NCBI GenBank assembly: GCA_963070105.1
Contig: OY718803.1
Span: 3,082,507 to 3,146,506, forward strand
Direction: 5' to 3'
From: Litomosoides sigmodontis
Taxonomy: Eukaryota; Nematoda; Chromadorea; Rhabditida; Onchocercidae
DNA length: 64,000 nucleotides
Shown here: positions 13,201 to 31,820 of the stretch, piece after piece
Position numbering within the stretch: the first letter of the stretch is position 1
How the letters are laid out: every line of letters begins with the position of its first letter
Notes under the pieces: model-generated
Told to the model about the DNA's origin: nothing
The model's database searches: none
Seen by the model: the letters and a program-made list of their open reading frames with translations, nothing else
Made by a program: the position numbers and the translations under genes

Positions 13201-15038
13201 CATTTTCTCTTTCTGTGGTCTATAATTTTCTTAAACCTCTTACATTCTTACAGCTCTCACAGCCATGTTTGCGTATTAACTGATATAATGTATCAAAGTC
13301 TCAAAGGCATCCATTGGTTAGGATGCTTATGAATTCGTATGAAATCTGCAAATTCGCATTTTTAGACACTCATCTTGTTCTGTATCAATATTCTCTTCGA
13401 ATGCCGGTTCACATGGACGAATATCACCTCAGGATATACAGAGCCTACTGGAATTATCACGTTTGAATATCGCAGAAGGTAAAAGACGAACGGTTTCACC
13501 GGATAGCCGTCTGAGCAGTCGAAGCTCTAGCCCACCAATTTCAAGTGGTCGTACTAGTCCTGGTATGCTGAGATATATGTCGTTTAATTACTCCAAATTG
13601 TCACACGAGTAACCTGAAATCATTTGTAAGGATAATTTAAAACTTAATTCACAATTTTTATATATGCTATTTTTTTGGATGCATTTCGGTAAAAGTGTAA
13701 TAATTTAGCAATTGGTCGACTGAAAGTTCCTTTTGCCGGATCTAGCGGATTGCGAAAGTTAGGTTCATCTCCACACCTGCTTGGAATTTGTGAGGTATTG
13801 TCTTTTCAAAATCATGCTTCTCCACGTTAAAATTAAATAAAGCTTTATGCTAATATTGGGCATAAAAAATATTGTATCATGACTTATAGGAGACAGAGGA
13901 ATATGAGTTCGACAAAGGTGCGGAACAACGTCAGACTGTAACTCGTCGTAGTATTTCTGGTGCATCGGTTGCACCCTTATCGGCATCTCGACTTTTTATT
14001 CAATCGAAGGTATCATTTTGATATATTTGTGTAATAATTCATCCTACAAAACTAAACCGAGGCACCTTTTACGGCGGTTTAGTACTGTCGAGTCATGGCA
14101 AGACTATGTTCCAGAAGCTTCAAACAAGCCAAGGAAACTCTGCAGTGTTGGAGCCGGCGATATTCAGGCACTTTGATGGATTTAACTGAATGGTGAGGAA
14201 GCTAACATCTTTCCAAAAAAGAGAGAGAGATTGATATTTAATTGTTTCCAATGTATTGGTAAAATTTGGACAGCATTTATGTTTTGCATTAGTCTTATTC
14301 TGGACTTTGCCAACATACCGCATTTCAGTTGTTTGAAGTTTTAGAAGTAGTATTTCCTATCCATTCTTCAACTCCGCGCATTTCTTCCAGTTTTGTTATT
14401 CTAGCTCGGTAAAGAAGATTCTGTGAGCACAATCCTTACGTACAGTAATGTACGCATGATCAGACGACGTCAAGCAAAAGTTTCACCAGACATGGCGCAA
14501 AGGTATGAACAGAGACCGTCTTCCAGATGTCGTGCGGTAAAACCACAAAGGAGCACAAGGTTGCATTCATGTTGTTATTGATTATTTGTTGTATGGCGTA
14601 ATTACGCAGGCATAATGAAGATTTTCATAAATTTGGACTTTTAGCTGTTCATCGAGCGAAACATCGGATGATGACAGTGAAAGGAGATTGAATTTTTTAA
14701 CTCCCAAATGTTGTTATAATTATGCAAGTCGACGAGATGACGATGATGATCCATCAAAGGGTTCATTTCTAGACACCTCTTTTCCTTGTATAATAGTTTG
14801 TATTTTATTCCTAATCATTTTAACAATATCTTTAGCTTGGAAATTTATGATTTCCCACTCATAAGTAGTCCATTTTTGAAACGCTGTTATTAACAATAAA
14901 CTTTTCTGTGATTCAGGTAATGGAGGAGCATCGATCGGTGCAGGCAATTCAGGAAATGAACCAGTCATCAGAAACACAATAAGTGTTCCTGGCAATAGTT
15001 CATGCGATTATGGCTGCCAATATTCTGGTAGATCGTAA
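10250..15038 (+). CDS. SNRK: SNF-related serine/threonine kinase SNRK
   Basis: Fifteen exons stay in frame: 10250-10396, 10605-10670, 10880-11017, 11139-11234, 11333-11498, 11710-11851, 12108-12314, 12438-12599, 12751-12909, 13366-13562, 13709-13794, 13890-14009, 14405-14502, 14645-14787, 14917-15038 (682 aa). SNRK is an AMPK-family kinase activated by LKB1 through T-loop phosphorylation. Visible motifs: [12 protein letters not shown] (P-loop), [11 protein letters not shown] (catalytic Lys), VVHRDLKPENVVFF (catalytic loop), TDFGFSNK, the T-loop [29 protein letters not shown]-like segment with [14 protein letters not shown] follows, then a Ser-rich tail containing [13 protein letters not shown], as in vertebrate SNRK. 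The ATG at 10250 is the only Met start preceding the kinase domain. Intron 7 (12315-12437) uses a GC donor. The last two exons are the least certain: exon 14 can also be read through to a stop near 14855, giving a hydrophobic tail. Confidence 0.92.
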
Positions 15039-17915
15039 AATATATAATATCTCTATATTAACTCAATGATTGTGGCGAATTTACTAGAATTCGATTTTAT
15101 TAGGAACATTGACAAATCCAATATGTTGACGAAAATTTTGTTTTAAAAATTGGAATATATCGATTTCATATTGGAAGTAATTTGAACATCAGCCTTTTCA
15201 GTGACGTTTCTTTCATTGATTGTTTTAAGGTAATTTGATAGTGTTTTCAGAGCAGTCATCACAATGTTCGCTCGGTTTAAAATTATTGGATATTACTCAA
15301 GTGATATCTACAGCCTTACATTGTATTAGGGAAATGCCAGCAGCTGTTTTCGCTCATTCATTCTTATCGAGGTTTCTCCTTTATTTTTGTAAAAAGCATT
15401 TTGAAAAAATTGTTTTACCTTACATCGTCAGTCACAGCTAACGTGATGTTATAAAAGGTTAATCAAAACAGCCATTGTGCAAAGAAACTTTGAAATACTG
15501 CGAGTGCAAACTATATTATAATAGAGAAGATTGCATTTAAAAAAATACGGAAGCATGAAAGTGAAGATTTCTATTTCTAAGATTTCGGTTCAATGTACAG
15601 TTTATTAGGTTTATTAAATTTTTCCTTTTCGGGTCGAAAATGGCTCAAGAATTAATGGGAGGATTGGATTTGTCATATCTATGTTTAACTGGAATTGAAA
15701 GGTAGCAAACTGGACGTCCTTTTATACTGGTAAGGTATTTGTGACGTATGTTAAGTGGATGGAGCTATCAAAGTTTTGGTGATTTTCGTAATTATAGTGA
15801 TCTCCAAATTTATCAAAACTCAATATTATTCTGAGAAAGGTAATGATATTCCACGTTTTACGGAAGGAACCAATAACAAAGGTATACATTAGTACAATTT
15901 GTGAAGATAGTGTAAGGTTATCACTGGTTTTTAGTAGTCCGTGTTGATAGAAGAAAGTGAATTTTTTCCATGCGCAAATATAGATTGAGCTGTTTGTCCG
16001 ATAGTGAGGTAGATTCCCTTTTTCTGCGAAATGATTCTGAAAGATTATGGAAAACAGCACATGCAGAGCAAATATTTTTGCCCTAAATTGGAGAACAGGA
16101 GGATTTTATTATTTCATAAAATCGATCTCACCTTAATTACATTCTTCATTTTAAGTCATTCTGTCTTGACGTGTTGATAGTAGGCTCGTTTCGCTCGCTT
16201 ATCTTAACGCATTTTTGAAATATGAAAGGTGTGAATGATGCTTCAATTTAATTAAAAAAGGTAAAGGGTATGGGGCTGTTTTTGCGATTACGTTTTAAAT
16301 AAATCTCAGAGCAAGCAACATTTTCGCGACATTGTGGTTAAGATAGGAGTTAACCAATTACCAATTGACGTTTGATGCACCTGTAATAAAATCCAGAGTG
16401 ACCATTGTTCCTGCTAATAATAAAGACATAATCACTGGAAGCATGGAATGATGAAGAATGCTACAGAAAGCATGTATAAGTCTCCACCAAGTAATAATAA
16501 ATAGATGTAGAATTCAAGTGCTTTCTGTAACGTGGTATTAAAATTGGCCATCAATGGCATTAATTTTGCCTTCTCAAATCGGGCTTATTATGGGAGATCA
16601 ACAAAGGAAGTGCTCAAAAAAGTTTATTAGTTTGATGGAAAGTTACTCTATCAAGAAAATTTAATTAAATAAGATTTTAATGAAATAATAAAGCCATTGT
16701 TACAGGAATTCATTTCAAAAATTTGTCATTGATATTCTGTTTGGTATTAATATTTGATGTTTTTTATGAAATGCTCATTTTACGTGTACGTTTGTGTATC
16801 GCAAGAATTTCGTGCCGTTATTATTCGTTACAATTTTGCGTTTGTTTAATATTTGTAAGTGAGAGAGAGAGATATGCACATGTAATTTATTTGCTATGCA
16901 CAGAAGTTCTTTTCTGTAAATAAGAAATAAGTAAGTCAGTAAAATTATCATGATTTGTTACAGATTCTTTGGAAAGTACTTTTTTTGCTCTGGTAATGTT
17001 CAATTTTTCTAAATTTTGTTATTTGCATAGTTACCTGTTAATTGCATTAAAAAATTATGAAATGTATTAAACGTTCCAGTACTTTTCTGTATAGAAACAT
17101 GCAGTTTTCATTTTTTCGGCATTCAGTATTTATGATTTTTCATTTTCATTTCTGAATATCTGTAAACTGATGAAGTGATATTTGTTGACGGATAAAATAT
17201 TTCGTTATGATTGTACTTAACTCTAAAAGCCTTTCCAACTTCTCAGTTGTTTACAGTCAAAATAGTCCCTTTTGAATACATTCTTACATTCCTGGATCCT
17301 TTGACCAACATTAAATCTGTGCATTGTTTTTGAAGCGATACAAAGGCTTGAAGGTGGTGAAGCGATGGACAACTCCGCAGGTTCAGTTGCAAAGTTAGGG
17401 AGCGCTTTCTCTCTGCTAAGTTTACTCTTCCGTTTTCCGCTGTCGAGGTCCGCATATTCCAGATTTTGTGCAAAGAGTGAAGTAGTTCGTCGTAATTTCT
17501 GCTTAGCCTTTCCAATCAATTGCACTTATTAATTGGGAGCCGAGTGAGAAATTTTAATGAATCGTCCAATTTTAGAATTGCCTGCTGCTTTCATCCTTAT
17601 TGTCTTCCATAACTTGTCATCTCTTACATTTCTTAATGACTGGAAGACAATACATGTTTCAAATGAGACCACGTTTTTTACTGCCAAGGATTGAGAAATA
17701 TCGTTTGGCAGTGTTTTCTTCAGAAGCCTGTACTTTACGTGGACGGGAACCAATGTTGGCATGGCCAAGGAAGGTATACACTTCGAAAAGTTTAAATATT
17801 TCTATTAATTTCGTCCAAGAAAAAGTGAAACTTCTAGGTGTTTGATTTAAATATTTCAGCAAAGCTTATTTTGTACTTTTACAATAAGCCAGCATTTCTA
17901 AACGAAATAGTGTAA
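15039..17915. other. Intergenic region between SNRK and LeuRS
   Basis: About 2.9 kb, presumably the SNRK 3' UTR plus the LeuRS promoter. Open frames at 15722-16060 (minus) and 17223-17862 (minus, overlapping frames) have no recognisable domain. A frame at 15245-15441 (plus) follows an acceptor-like TTTTCAG and could be an extra SNRK 3' exon, but I find no family support. An AATATTTCAG acceptor-like site near 17860 lies about 55 nt before the LeuRS ATG. Confidence 0.5.
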
Positions 17916-23952
<6,037 letters not shown>

Positions 23953-25832
23953 GTGGCTGCAGCAATTGATTTCATTTCGATCCTTTTTTACAACTCATGG
24001 ATTGGAAAAGATGTGTCGATAAATATAATGAAATTTTCCTGTTTTTGTTTACTTACTTGCTTTTTTCAACTGCATTAGCTTTTTTATGGATTATAGTTAT
24101 TATAAAACTGCAGTAATTTTCAAGTTTTTATTGCAGCTTATTTAAAATAAGTTATTAAAAGCATGGAACTAGTGAACAGAATTGTTGTTATATATCTGCA
24201 TCTCCGCTAGCTATATTGCTGGCAATATGTGTGAGAGAATGACACCTGCTCATGCCGTACGCTACCCGTCCAATTATTTCATTTAACACTTTCAATTTAT
24301 ATTTTTTACAAAAAGATTAATCAATAACAAGAAATAATTGAGAGCTATTGAAACATCCGACTTTAATAAGTGCAAAATGTCATGTCACATTTAATTTCGA
24401 TTAGAACAACAAATGCATTCCCTTTTTTAAATTAATGCTATCCAGTAGTTGGAGCTCATGTGGCGCATCTGATACTGCAGGATGTCTGCAGAATATTGCG
24501 CAAGAATACCATTAGATGATAATTTTCCTTTCTTATAGCATCTGTAAAGTAGGTAAAGTTGAAGAATCATTAGCTCATTAGCTGTCATATAATTTACAAC
24601 AATTTTGATGTTATTTTTTTTTGCTGCAATTTCGTAGAATCATTTACTCTTTACTTGAATGCAATTTCCAAGCTAACCTTTACTCGTCTAACCTAACAAA
24701 TAAGATATTTTAAAAGGTTATTACATTCGGAACGTTTTAATTTGATTATTGTAGAAGGGAATTTTGGATTGGAAGAAGAATTATCTTAGGAAGCAATTAG
24801 GATTTCCCTTGACTGTATCCTTAATTACCTGCCCATTCATTAGTCTTCACCAAGTGCTTTTTTTAATGCTTTTGCTACAAAATTTTTTTCACTGAATATT
24901 TTAGGAGCAATTATTAACTAAAAAAAGGAAATGTCGAGGAGCAGTAGTAGTAGTTTTTTCCTTTTTTTTTTTTCATTTCTAATTAGCGTTTTGAAGACCG
25001 TGCGATTGACGGTAATAAAATCAAGTAAGTTTTTGACTTGTCGAAAAAAAAAAGTTGCTTAGGTAAGTTTCTCACCAATGCATTGTACTTTTTCCTCATC
25101 ATGAATTAGCCACGAGAAGTTTGGAAAAATTTTTTTATGTTTTTTGCAACTTTTGTCCACTAATTTAATAAACGTAAGGAAGAAATGCAAATTCACGTTT
25201 AATTCAGTTGCCAATATTTAAATGAAGGAATGATAAGAAAAGCGGAGAAGAAAGTGCCGGAATTCATCACAACAGATTATCAACCAATTGAAATTTTCAA
25301 ATAAATTAAGAATCAAAATTGTCAATAACTGCTTTGATAATTTTACCAGAAAAATGAGAAGTAACAAATTGCAAGTATTTATTTGCCACAATGCGATTCT
25401 GCTTGAATGGAGCAGCGACTGGAAAGCTCAATTATCTAAAAGTTAAAAAGAGAAATTCGAGGAAAATTGTGAAATTTTTTTTTAATGAAAAAATGACCAC
25501 TTCTACCTCAGTGTTTTGTGTAGTTTAATTTAATGCTATATGATAAATTTTGTTCCTTTCCTTTGGAATAGTTAAAATTAATTTTAAATTTTCTCCGAAT
25601 TTTATTTTTTTTAACGAAATTGAGCTAATTTTTTTTTTACACTAAACTTACTATAACTACACGTGCACGAAGTGAGTGGGAGAGAGAGAGAGAGAGGGTA
25701 AAAAATTAGTTTGTTGTAAATTTGCTTCCAACCGATGTTTACACGAGCAGAAATTAACAACAGCTGCTCGATAATCGTTGATCAATGAAATTTGTTTGAT
25801 GAAATAAGCATGGATATTTTTATATGTAAGCA

Positions 25833-25854
25833 TGTGTGTGTGTGTGTGTGTGTG
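25833..25854. repeat. (TG)n microsatellite
   Basis: Uninterrupted TG dinucleotides in the intergenic region after LeuRS. A shorter (GA)n tract lies nearby at about 25679-25697. Confidence 0.95.
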
Positions 25855-28392
25855 TACGTCTGTGATACGTTATTTGATTAAAATTTAATAAAAATTATAA
25901 GATGAAATGAGTTTTAACAATTTGAACTTGTTTCATTTGTAGTGTAAATGAAAAAAAATCGAATTAAAAATTAAAAAAAAAGCAAAACAAAACGAATGTT
26001 ACATTATTAATGTGAAAAAAAGAAATGATAAATGTACAATTTTTTAGCTATGAATTAAATGGAGCATATAATAAGTAATTAAGCAAAAATTGTAAATTAC
26101 AGTTAAGGTACTTCATCCCATTCATTTCACGTGGAAATTTCATTTCTATTTAACACCAAAATTTCTAAATTCTCTCGCACAACCCATTTTTGCTCAGTTA
26201 CATTAATTTATTTTTGAAATTAAACATTGAAATGATAACCAACTGTTAATTTTTTCCTTTGATGTTAACTTAATAATATTGAAATTAGTATGGAATAACT
26301 GTTCGAAAGCATTCGTTCCCTCTTCCATTATCCGTTATTAATGGAAAATAATTTAATCAGATAATCTGTTTTCATTTAAATTTTCAGCATTTAAGCCAAC
26401 GATTACTGAAATGTCACTGTTTGTTATTCAAATTTGCCAGAAACTTTTCCATGTAAATTTTCCACAAATCACTATTTCAAAATACAGAATGAAATGGAAA
26501 GTAGCAATGATAGCAACAGTACTACTGTTATCATATCAGCTCGGAAAAGATGAAAGTAGTTAAATGGTAGCAATAAAAAGTAAAAGAAATGCAATTAGTT
26601 ATCACTTCAATGTTTAATTTGAGAAATAAATTAATGCAACAAAGCGAAAATAGATTGTGTGAGAGAATTTAGAAATTTAGCTGCTAAATAAAAAAGTAGT
26701 TAAATGGTAGCAGCAGTTAAATTTAAATAGGTTAACCTTCTCTACTCTTCTAATTTCCATCAAAGAAAAAAAAAAAAGATATCACCGTTTTCTCTCGTAT
26801 CACCGATTAATTGCCTCTCCTAATTAAATTATCGCATTAGTAGAGTTATTGCAATTGAAAAATTGTGAGAAAATTTTTCAATCATCTCAAACTCAAACTA
26901 TTATCCTTTTTTTTTTAAAGTTAAACATTCAAAAAGATGAGAAAATGGTAATAGTTTTGAATTTTTTTTTGTCAAAATTTTTTCATTCAATACTCAGATA
27001 ATGCGCTAATCCAATTAATTGATAATTTAATGAGAATGCGAGAGAAAATGATGATAAATTTTTCGATTGAAATGACTAAGCTTGCTTAAGTTTTAATTGT
27101 TTACTAATGAAATAGAAAAATTTGATAATTTAAATATAATATTTCGCTCTGATTAAGTAAATTTGATTGCGTATCTTTCTCATTTGCTGCATTTGCATTC
27201 GCATGTTTTCGCTATGAATTGAATTAGCTCGTTTGAAGTCATTAAAATTACACTTAATGATTGTGCCATCGATTTTCAGGCATTCAAGTGATTTTCAAAT
27301 TAATGATGAAAATTTTGAGGCTGAAATGTTTTATGGATTAATGCGGAAGGAGCTCTCTGTGACGCTTCTCACCAATAATTCATTTTCTAAATTTATTGAT
27401 TTAAATACAACGGTTGTAGTAGTGTTGTTGCTGCACGTGAAATATTCAAGATTAGTACTAACATTTAGGACTGGAAAAGAGGAGGGAGAGAGGGAAAGAG
27501 AGAGAAAGATGAAGAGGAGAGGGAGGGAGGCACTAATTTATGCTTGAATCTACATGTAGACCACGGCTTTTTTCCTCCTCTTTCAAATTTCTTCTTTCAC
27601 TTGTTGTTGTTGTTGTTTTTTTTTTACGTTGTTAGAAATGTTTTCTTCAGTAAATTTCTAGTCATACATTTGTTAAAATTGATAGCTAAGCCTTTAATTT
27701 TAATTTAAAAATTAAATTTTCACAAATAAGTGCTTGCAATTGCTGAGTAATGCGCAATTTCCTGGTGAAGTGGAATTTTGATGAAAATAAAATTGAGTAA
27801 TATTTTTTTTTTAAACAAATTTTGATATAAGTTTTTAATTTATTATTGGCTTAATTGTATTTCCCCGCAGAGCTTATCCGTCTCCTCGTTCTGATTTGTT
27901 GAAATCAAATTTTTGAACTTTAAAATTCACACTCAAACGCATGCAACGAAGCATTCAACTTCTATAATTGTCGACGATTAATTACTTATTAAATTTTAGC
28001 TCATTCAGCTGATTGCCACCCCTACTTGATGTTACAGAACGGAGAAGTATTGAGAGTGATTAGCCGTCATCATCTCTCTTCCCTAATCATTTCATGCTTG
28101 TCTAGAGCTTGTAATAAAACTTTCTAATTTCACTTTATTTTATTACTATAATGAAATGAAAGATTTTAATTGAATTCAACTACTGACTTCCTACATTCAT
28201 CTTGTCAATTGATTAGTTGGTGTATTTGCAGTGAAAGTTTTCAGTGGTAAAGAAAAATAAATTTCACTTATTTAATAAGTAAAATATTTTTTGCCTTTTT
28301 TTAAGCTGAAAGTAATACGGCATTGAGAGACGAAGGATAGTTTGTGAAAAGACAATGAGACATTTTAATTAATGAACTTGGAAATGATAGCC

Positions 28393-28440
28393 GAACTTAG
28401 TGATCTAAATTTGTATAGTCGAACTTAGTGATCTAAATTA
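28393..28440. repeat. Two-copy tandem repeat, 28-bp period
   Basis: GAACTTAGTGATCTAAATT occurs at 28393 and again at 28421, with similar flanking bases (AGCC/AGTC before the unit). It is a simple local duplication in non-coding DNA. Confidence 0.9.
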
Positions 28441-28921
28441 TGTTAGATGTGATGACGGCGATCTGTAATGCTGCTGGGAAGAGTCATTGCTGAGGTCATC
28501 TGACCTTTTCTCGCGTCAAATGAATGAGCAGATGGACGGATGGGTGGATAAAGTGATGTTTTAAAGTTACAAAAGCAAAAGAACATTTCCCCCTCCTCTA
28601 ACGTAGTGCAAAGGTCAAAAGAACAAAGATAATGCAACGGCCACTTCTTAACCGTCCACTAGTTGTGGTCATTTCTTTCACATGCAAGCAGTGTCAACAC
28701 CATATGCTTCTTTTTTGAAATCATTGTGTTGTTACATTTACCTATATAGGATGGTTGTGTAGACAGGTTGTTGTACGACGATTTGATCATTTGGTATTTC
28801 TCAAGCATTCATAACTATCGATCGTTTCATTTCTACAGGATTAGATGAGAGTGATTTGTGAGCATGAAGCTGAAATATAGGATTAATTTAATATCGAAAA
28901 TTAAATTGAATATTATTCGAA

Positions 28922-29000
28922 AGCAAAGTAATATTTTTTGAATTTCATTTTTTCTTGAATCAAAAATTTTTCTAATAAAATTTGGAAAAATTATGAGCTT
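28922..29000 (+). repeat. Direct repeat, copy 1 (about 80 bp)
   Basis: AT-rich segment containing TAATATTTTTTGAATTTC and TTTTTCTAATAAAATTTG, repeated at 29353-29428 with only a few changes. The two copies bracket the exon-like island at 29159-29294. Confidence 0.85.
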
Positions 29001-29158
29001 TTCGAAATTTTATTAGAAATTGAGGAAAATTAAACTCTTTCAATTGAACCAAATTTTAAATTCCAATAAAAGTAGGCATAAACGAAGCGAAAGTTTGAAG
29101 AAATCGTTAATAGCGTGGAATTTTCGTCATTTCCTCTCTTGCAATTTCATTTCTTCAG

Positions 29159-29294
29159 CGCAGCACCAATCAATAGCAGCATGGAAGCAAGAAAATTCCA
29201 CAATGACCGAAGTAATCCACGGAAAGTTTCCGTCACCGATCGTCTCAAAAAGCTCTCAACGCATGGAAGCATCGATTTTGGCTACGGTGAAAAG
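29159..29294 (+). other. Isolated coding-like exon; possible alternative first exon of hexokinase
   Basis: A strong acceptor (TTTCATTTCTTCAG) ends at 29158. An ATG at 29181 opens 38 codons that stop at a donor (AAG/GTAAAA) in phase 0. The peptide includes KVSVTDRLKKLSTHGS and ends IDFGYGEK; its balanced third positions stand out against the AT-rich surroundings. I do not recognise the peptide. It could splice in frame to hexokinase exon 2 (34052), which is also entered in phase 0, but nothing in the sequence proves that. Chance remains possible. Confidence 0.4.
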
Positions 29295-29352
29295 GTAAAA
29301 TTGCAGCAATGGTTTCATTCACCTTAGCTGAGCACCTTTTTTTTTCGAAAAC

Positions 29353-29428
29353 AAAAGTAATATTTTTTGAATTTCATTTTTTTGAGTCAAAAATTTTTCT
29401 AATAAAATTTGCAAAAATTATTAGCTTT
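29353..29428 (+). repeat. Direct repeat, copy 2
   Basis: Near-copy of 28922-29000, about 430 bp downstream and in the same orientation. The main differences are a shortened T/CTTG stretch and single-base changes. Confidence 0.85.
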
Positions 29429-29583
29429 TCATTTTCTCATTTTAATAACAAAATTGATCTTCATTCTTCCATTTTCTGATGCACAGTATATTATTTTAGC
29501 CATTGCTGATAATCTGTCTAATCTAAGCTAATTAAGCGTTGGCTTGGAATAGCTAGTTGTTATTCATTTCATTTCGTCTAACA

Positions 29584-29588
<5 letters not shown>

Positions 29589-29616
<28 letters not shown>
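29589..29616. repeat. (CT)n microsatellite
   Basis: Uninterrupted CT dinucleotides, the first of a cluster of pyrimidine tracts on the plus strand between about 29.5 and 32.7 kb. Confidence 0.95.
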
Positions 29617-29620
<4 letters not shown>

Positions 29621-30767
29621 TTCCATTAACTTAAAAGAGAGTGATAGCATCATCATCGATTATACGTATCGTTCATGTAAGCTGTATTCTACCTATATTC
29701 ACCTTTCTACCCTCTCATGTTTTTCACCTTTCCCTTCCAATCATCAAGTAATCTTCAAATTTAATTTTAAATCGTATTTTTTCTTTTCAAATAATAACAA
29801 TTATTCCTATCTGTACGATATAATATGATTATTAATTAATTAATTAATCAATTAATTGGTTGAGTGAACGAAGTACGACAATGTGAGTTGTTGCGTTCAA
29901 TGCATTTGCATCCATTCTTATCACACATTTGCAAGTAATCACTAACCGTTAACATTTCAAATATCAGTTCGCTGCTTATCAGTTGTTTGAAGTACGAAAG
30001 TGAAAGCTCATTTCCTCATTTTCTTCCGCTTCCTCTTCCTATCAAATTTCATTTTCTGTTGAAATTAAAGAGAGGAGAAATAGGAGGAAGAAAAATGAGG
30101 GAAGAAAGAAGTGGCAAAAAGAGTCTGTGCACTTTTGGGCCAAATTAAATTTGTCATTGATTTTAACAAAATATTCAAATCACTGCTGTGATCAATTCAA
30201 TTCTATTAAATTCAATGAGGAAATTTCATTGCATGCACCATCAAATCCGTAGCGCGTGCGCAGAGAGCAAACAATTCGCGCTTAAATTAATCTTATGCTT
30301 ATCTCTCTCTCGCTCTCTCTTTTATGAAGTGGAAAGAATAGGAGAAAGTGTATCTTATGAATATCAAATGAAATTATCAATCAGTAATTTTCCATAAATG
30401 CATTTAGTGCAACTTTTGCAAATCTCAATAAGCACGTACGCACGCATGCATGCATACGTCAGTGCATGCACTAAGTGCTGCAAGTTATATAACTCTCTTC
30501 ATCTAGCTCTCTTTTTTTTTATTCCCTTACTTTTCTCTATTTGTCATTACGTCATTTGTGCATATTGCATGATGTCTTCTGCTTCTGCTTCTCAACCCAT
30601 TCATAGGATCATCAAGTAGTTCTTCACCCTCTCTTTCCCTCTCTCCTTCTCTCGCCTTTCCTTTTATTTCTCCTTTTCTGCATATCAACATATATGTATA
30701 CAAATAGATCCTCATTGATCTCAAGCGCTCTCATTTCGATTGCTCGCATAGCGGGCAGGCAGCTGCA

Positions 30768-30881
30768 GCGTCTTTGCGCCTCCTTAACCATTTATTGCGC
30801 GCGGCATATCGAATATCATTCCGCGCGTCTTTGCGCTCCTAACCGTCTTGTTACGCGCGGCATGTGCAACCGACCGCACCC
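30768..30881. repeat. GC-rich two-copy tandem repeat, 57-bp period
   Basis: GCGTCTTTGCGC followed by CTCCTTAACC and TTGCGCGCGGCAT starts at 30768. A diverged copy starts at 30825 (GCGTCTTTGCGCTCCTAACC, then TTACGCGCGGCATG). The block is far richer in CG dinucleotides than the surrounding DNA. Confidence 0.8.
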
Positions 30882-31378
30882 AAGCGCTGTCACTTACGAT
30901 TTCTGTTAGATCAAAGTTTTCATCCGTCATTTTAATGCCTTTTTTTTTCTGCATTTTTACTACCATTTTAGCATGCAATTGCAGTCTTCGCATTCTCACT
31001 CACTCTCTTTCCCTCTCTCTCTCCGTCACTCACGTCATCATATAATCAATAAAAATTGATAACTTTAAGTCCTGCCTATCGCACATGAATTTTAACTTTA
31101 ATTTTTTTTTATCAAATGGACAATTTGAATTTCTATTACACATTTGCTGAGGTATTTACTGATAAAGTGCAGGATGACGTGTAATGACTTTTAAAAAAAA
31201 AGAGAAAAACATTCATTTTATTTTTTTTTCAAATTTGTGTTGTTATTTTGCACTTAATCGAAAGGAACACTGTTAAATGACGGAAAAAACAGTTATCTTT
31301 TGTAATTAATTTAAAAACAAATATCTCATCCATCTGCAATTTCGTAATCGAAATATCTTCTTTTTTTCTCTCCCTCCC

Positions 31379-31649
31379 TCTCTCTCTCTCTCTCCTCGTT
31401 CTCTGTTTTTCAGAATTCGTATCTTCCTGTGGAATTGTTTATCAGTCTCCCTAGTTTTTCTTCTCTCTCTCTCTCTCTCTCTTTCCCTCTCTCCGTCTCT
31501 TATTACTAGCACAAAATGATCAGTAATAATTATTGCTAGCCAATTGAATATTAAAAATTGTTACAAAGTTCAACACTACTGTAGTGAATAACTATCCTGC
31601 TGATTATTAAATACACTTCTCTATCGAAATCTTTCCTTGACCTTCTCCT

Positions 31650-31687
<38 letters not shown>

Positions 31688-31820
31688 CTTCTGGTTAAGT
31701 TTGATAACCGTACTGTGTTTAATGCTACTAGGAGGAGGAAGTGATTTAGCAAAATTCGAGGGGTCATCATTATCATTACCAACAAGTGGAATAAATCTCT
31801 CTCTCTCTCTCTCTCTCTCT
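31379..31820. repeat. Cluster of (CT)n tracts
   Basis: Separate CT runs at about 31379-31394, 31462-31482, 31654-31683 and 31795-31820, all with the pyrimidine-rich strand on plus. Another run lies at about 32421-32442. These create long Glu-Arg (ERERER) artefact frames on the minus strand that are not genes. Confidence 0.9.

Noticed and set aside
17223..17862. Overlapping minus-strand frames with basic composition, considered as a Tc1/mariner remnant
   Set aside because: I could not find a transposase motif or terminal inverted repeats. The resemblance to a helix-turn-helix start was too weak.
27233..27547. 104-codon plus-strand frame
   Set aside because: It starts with low-complexity sequence and ends in a GA repeat; no family signal and no donor where expected.
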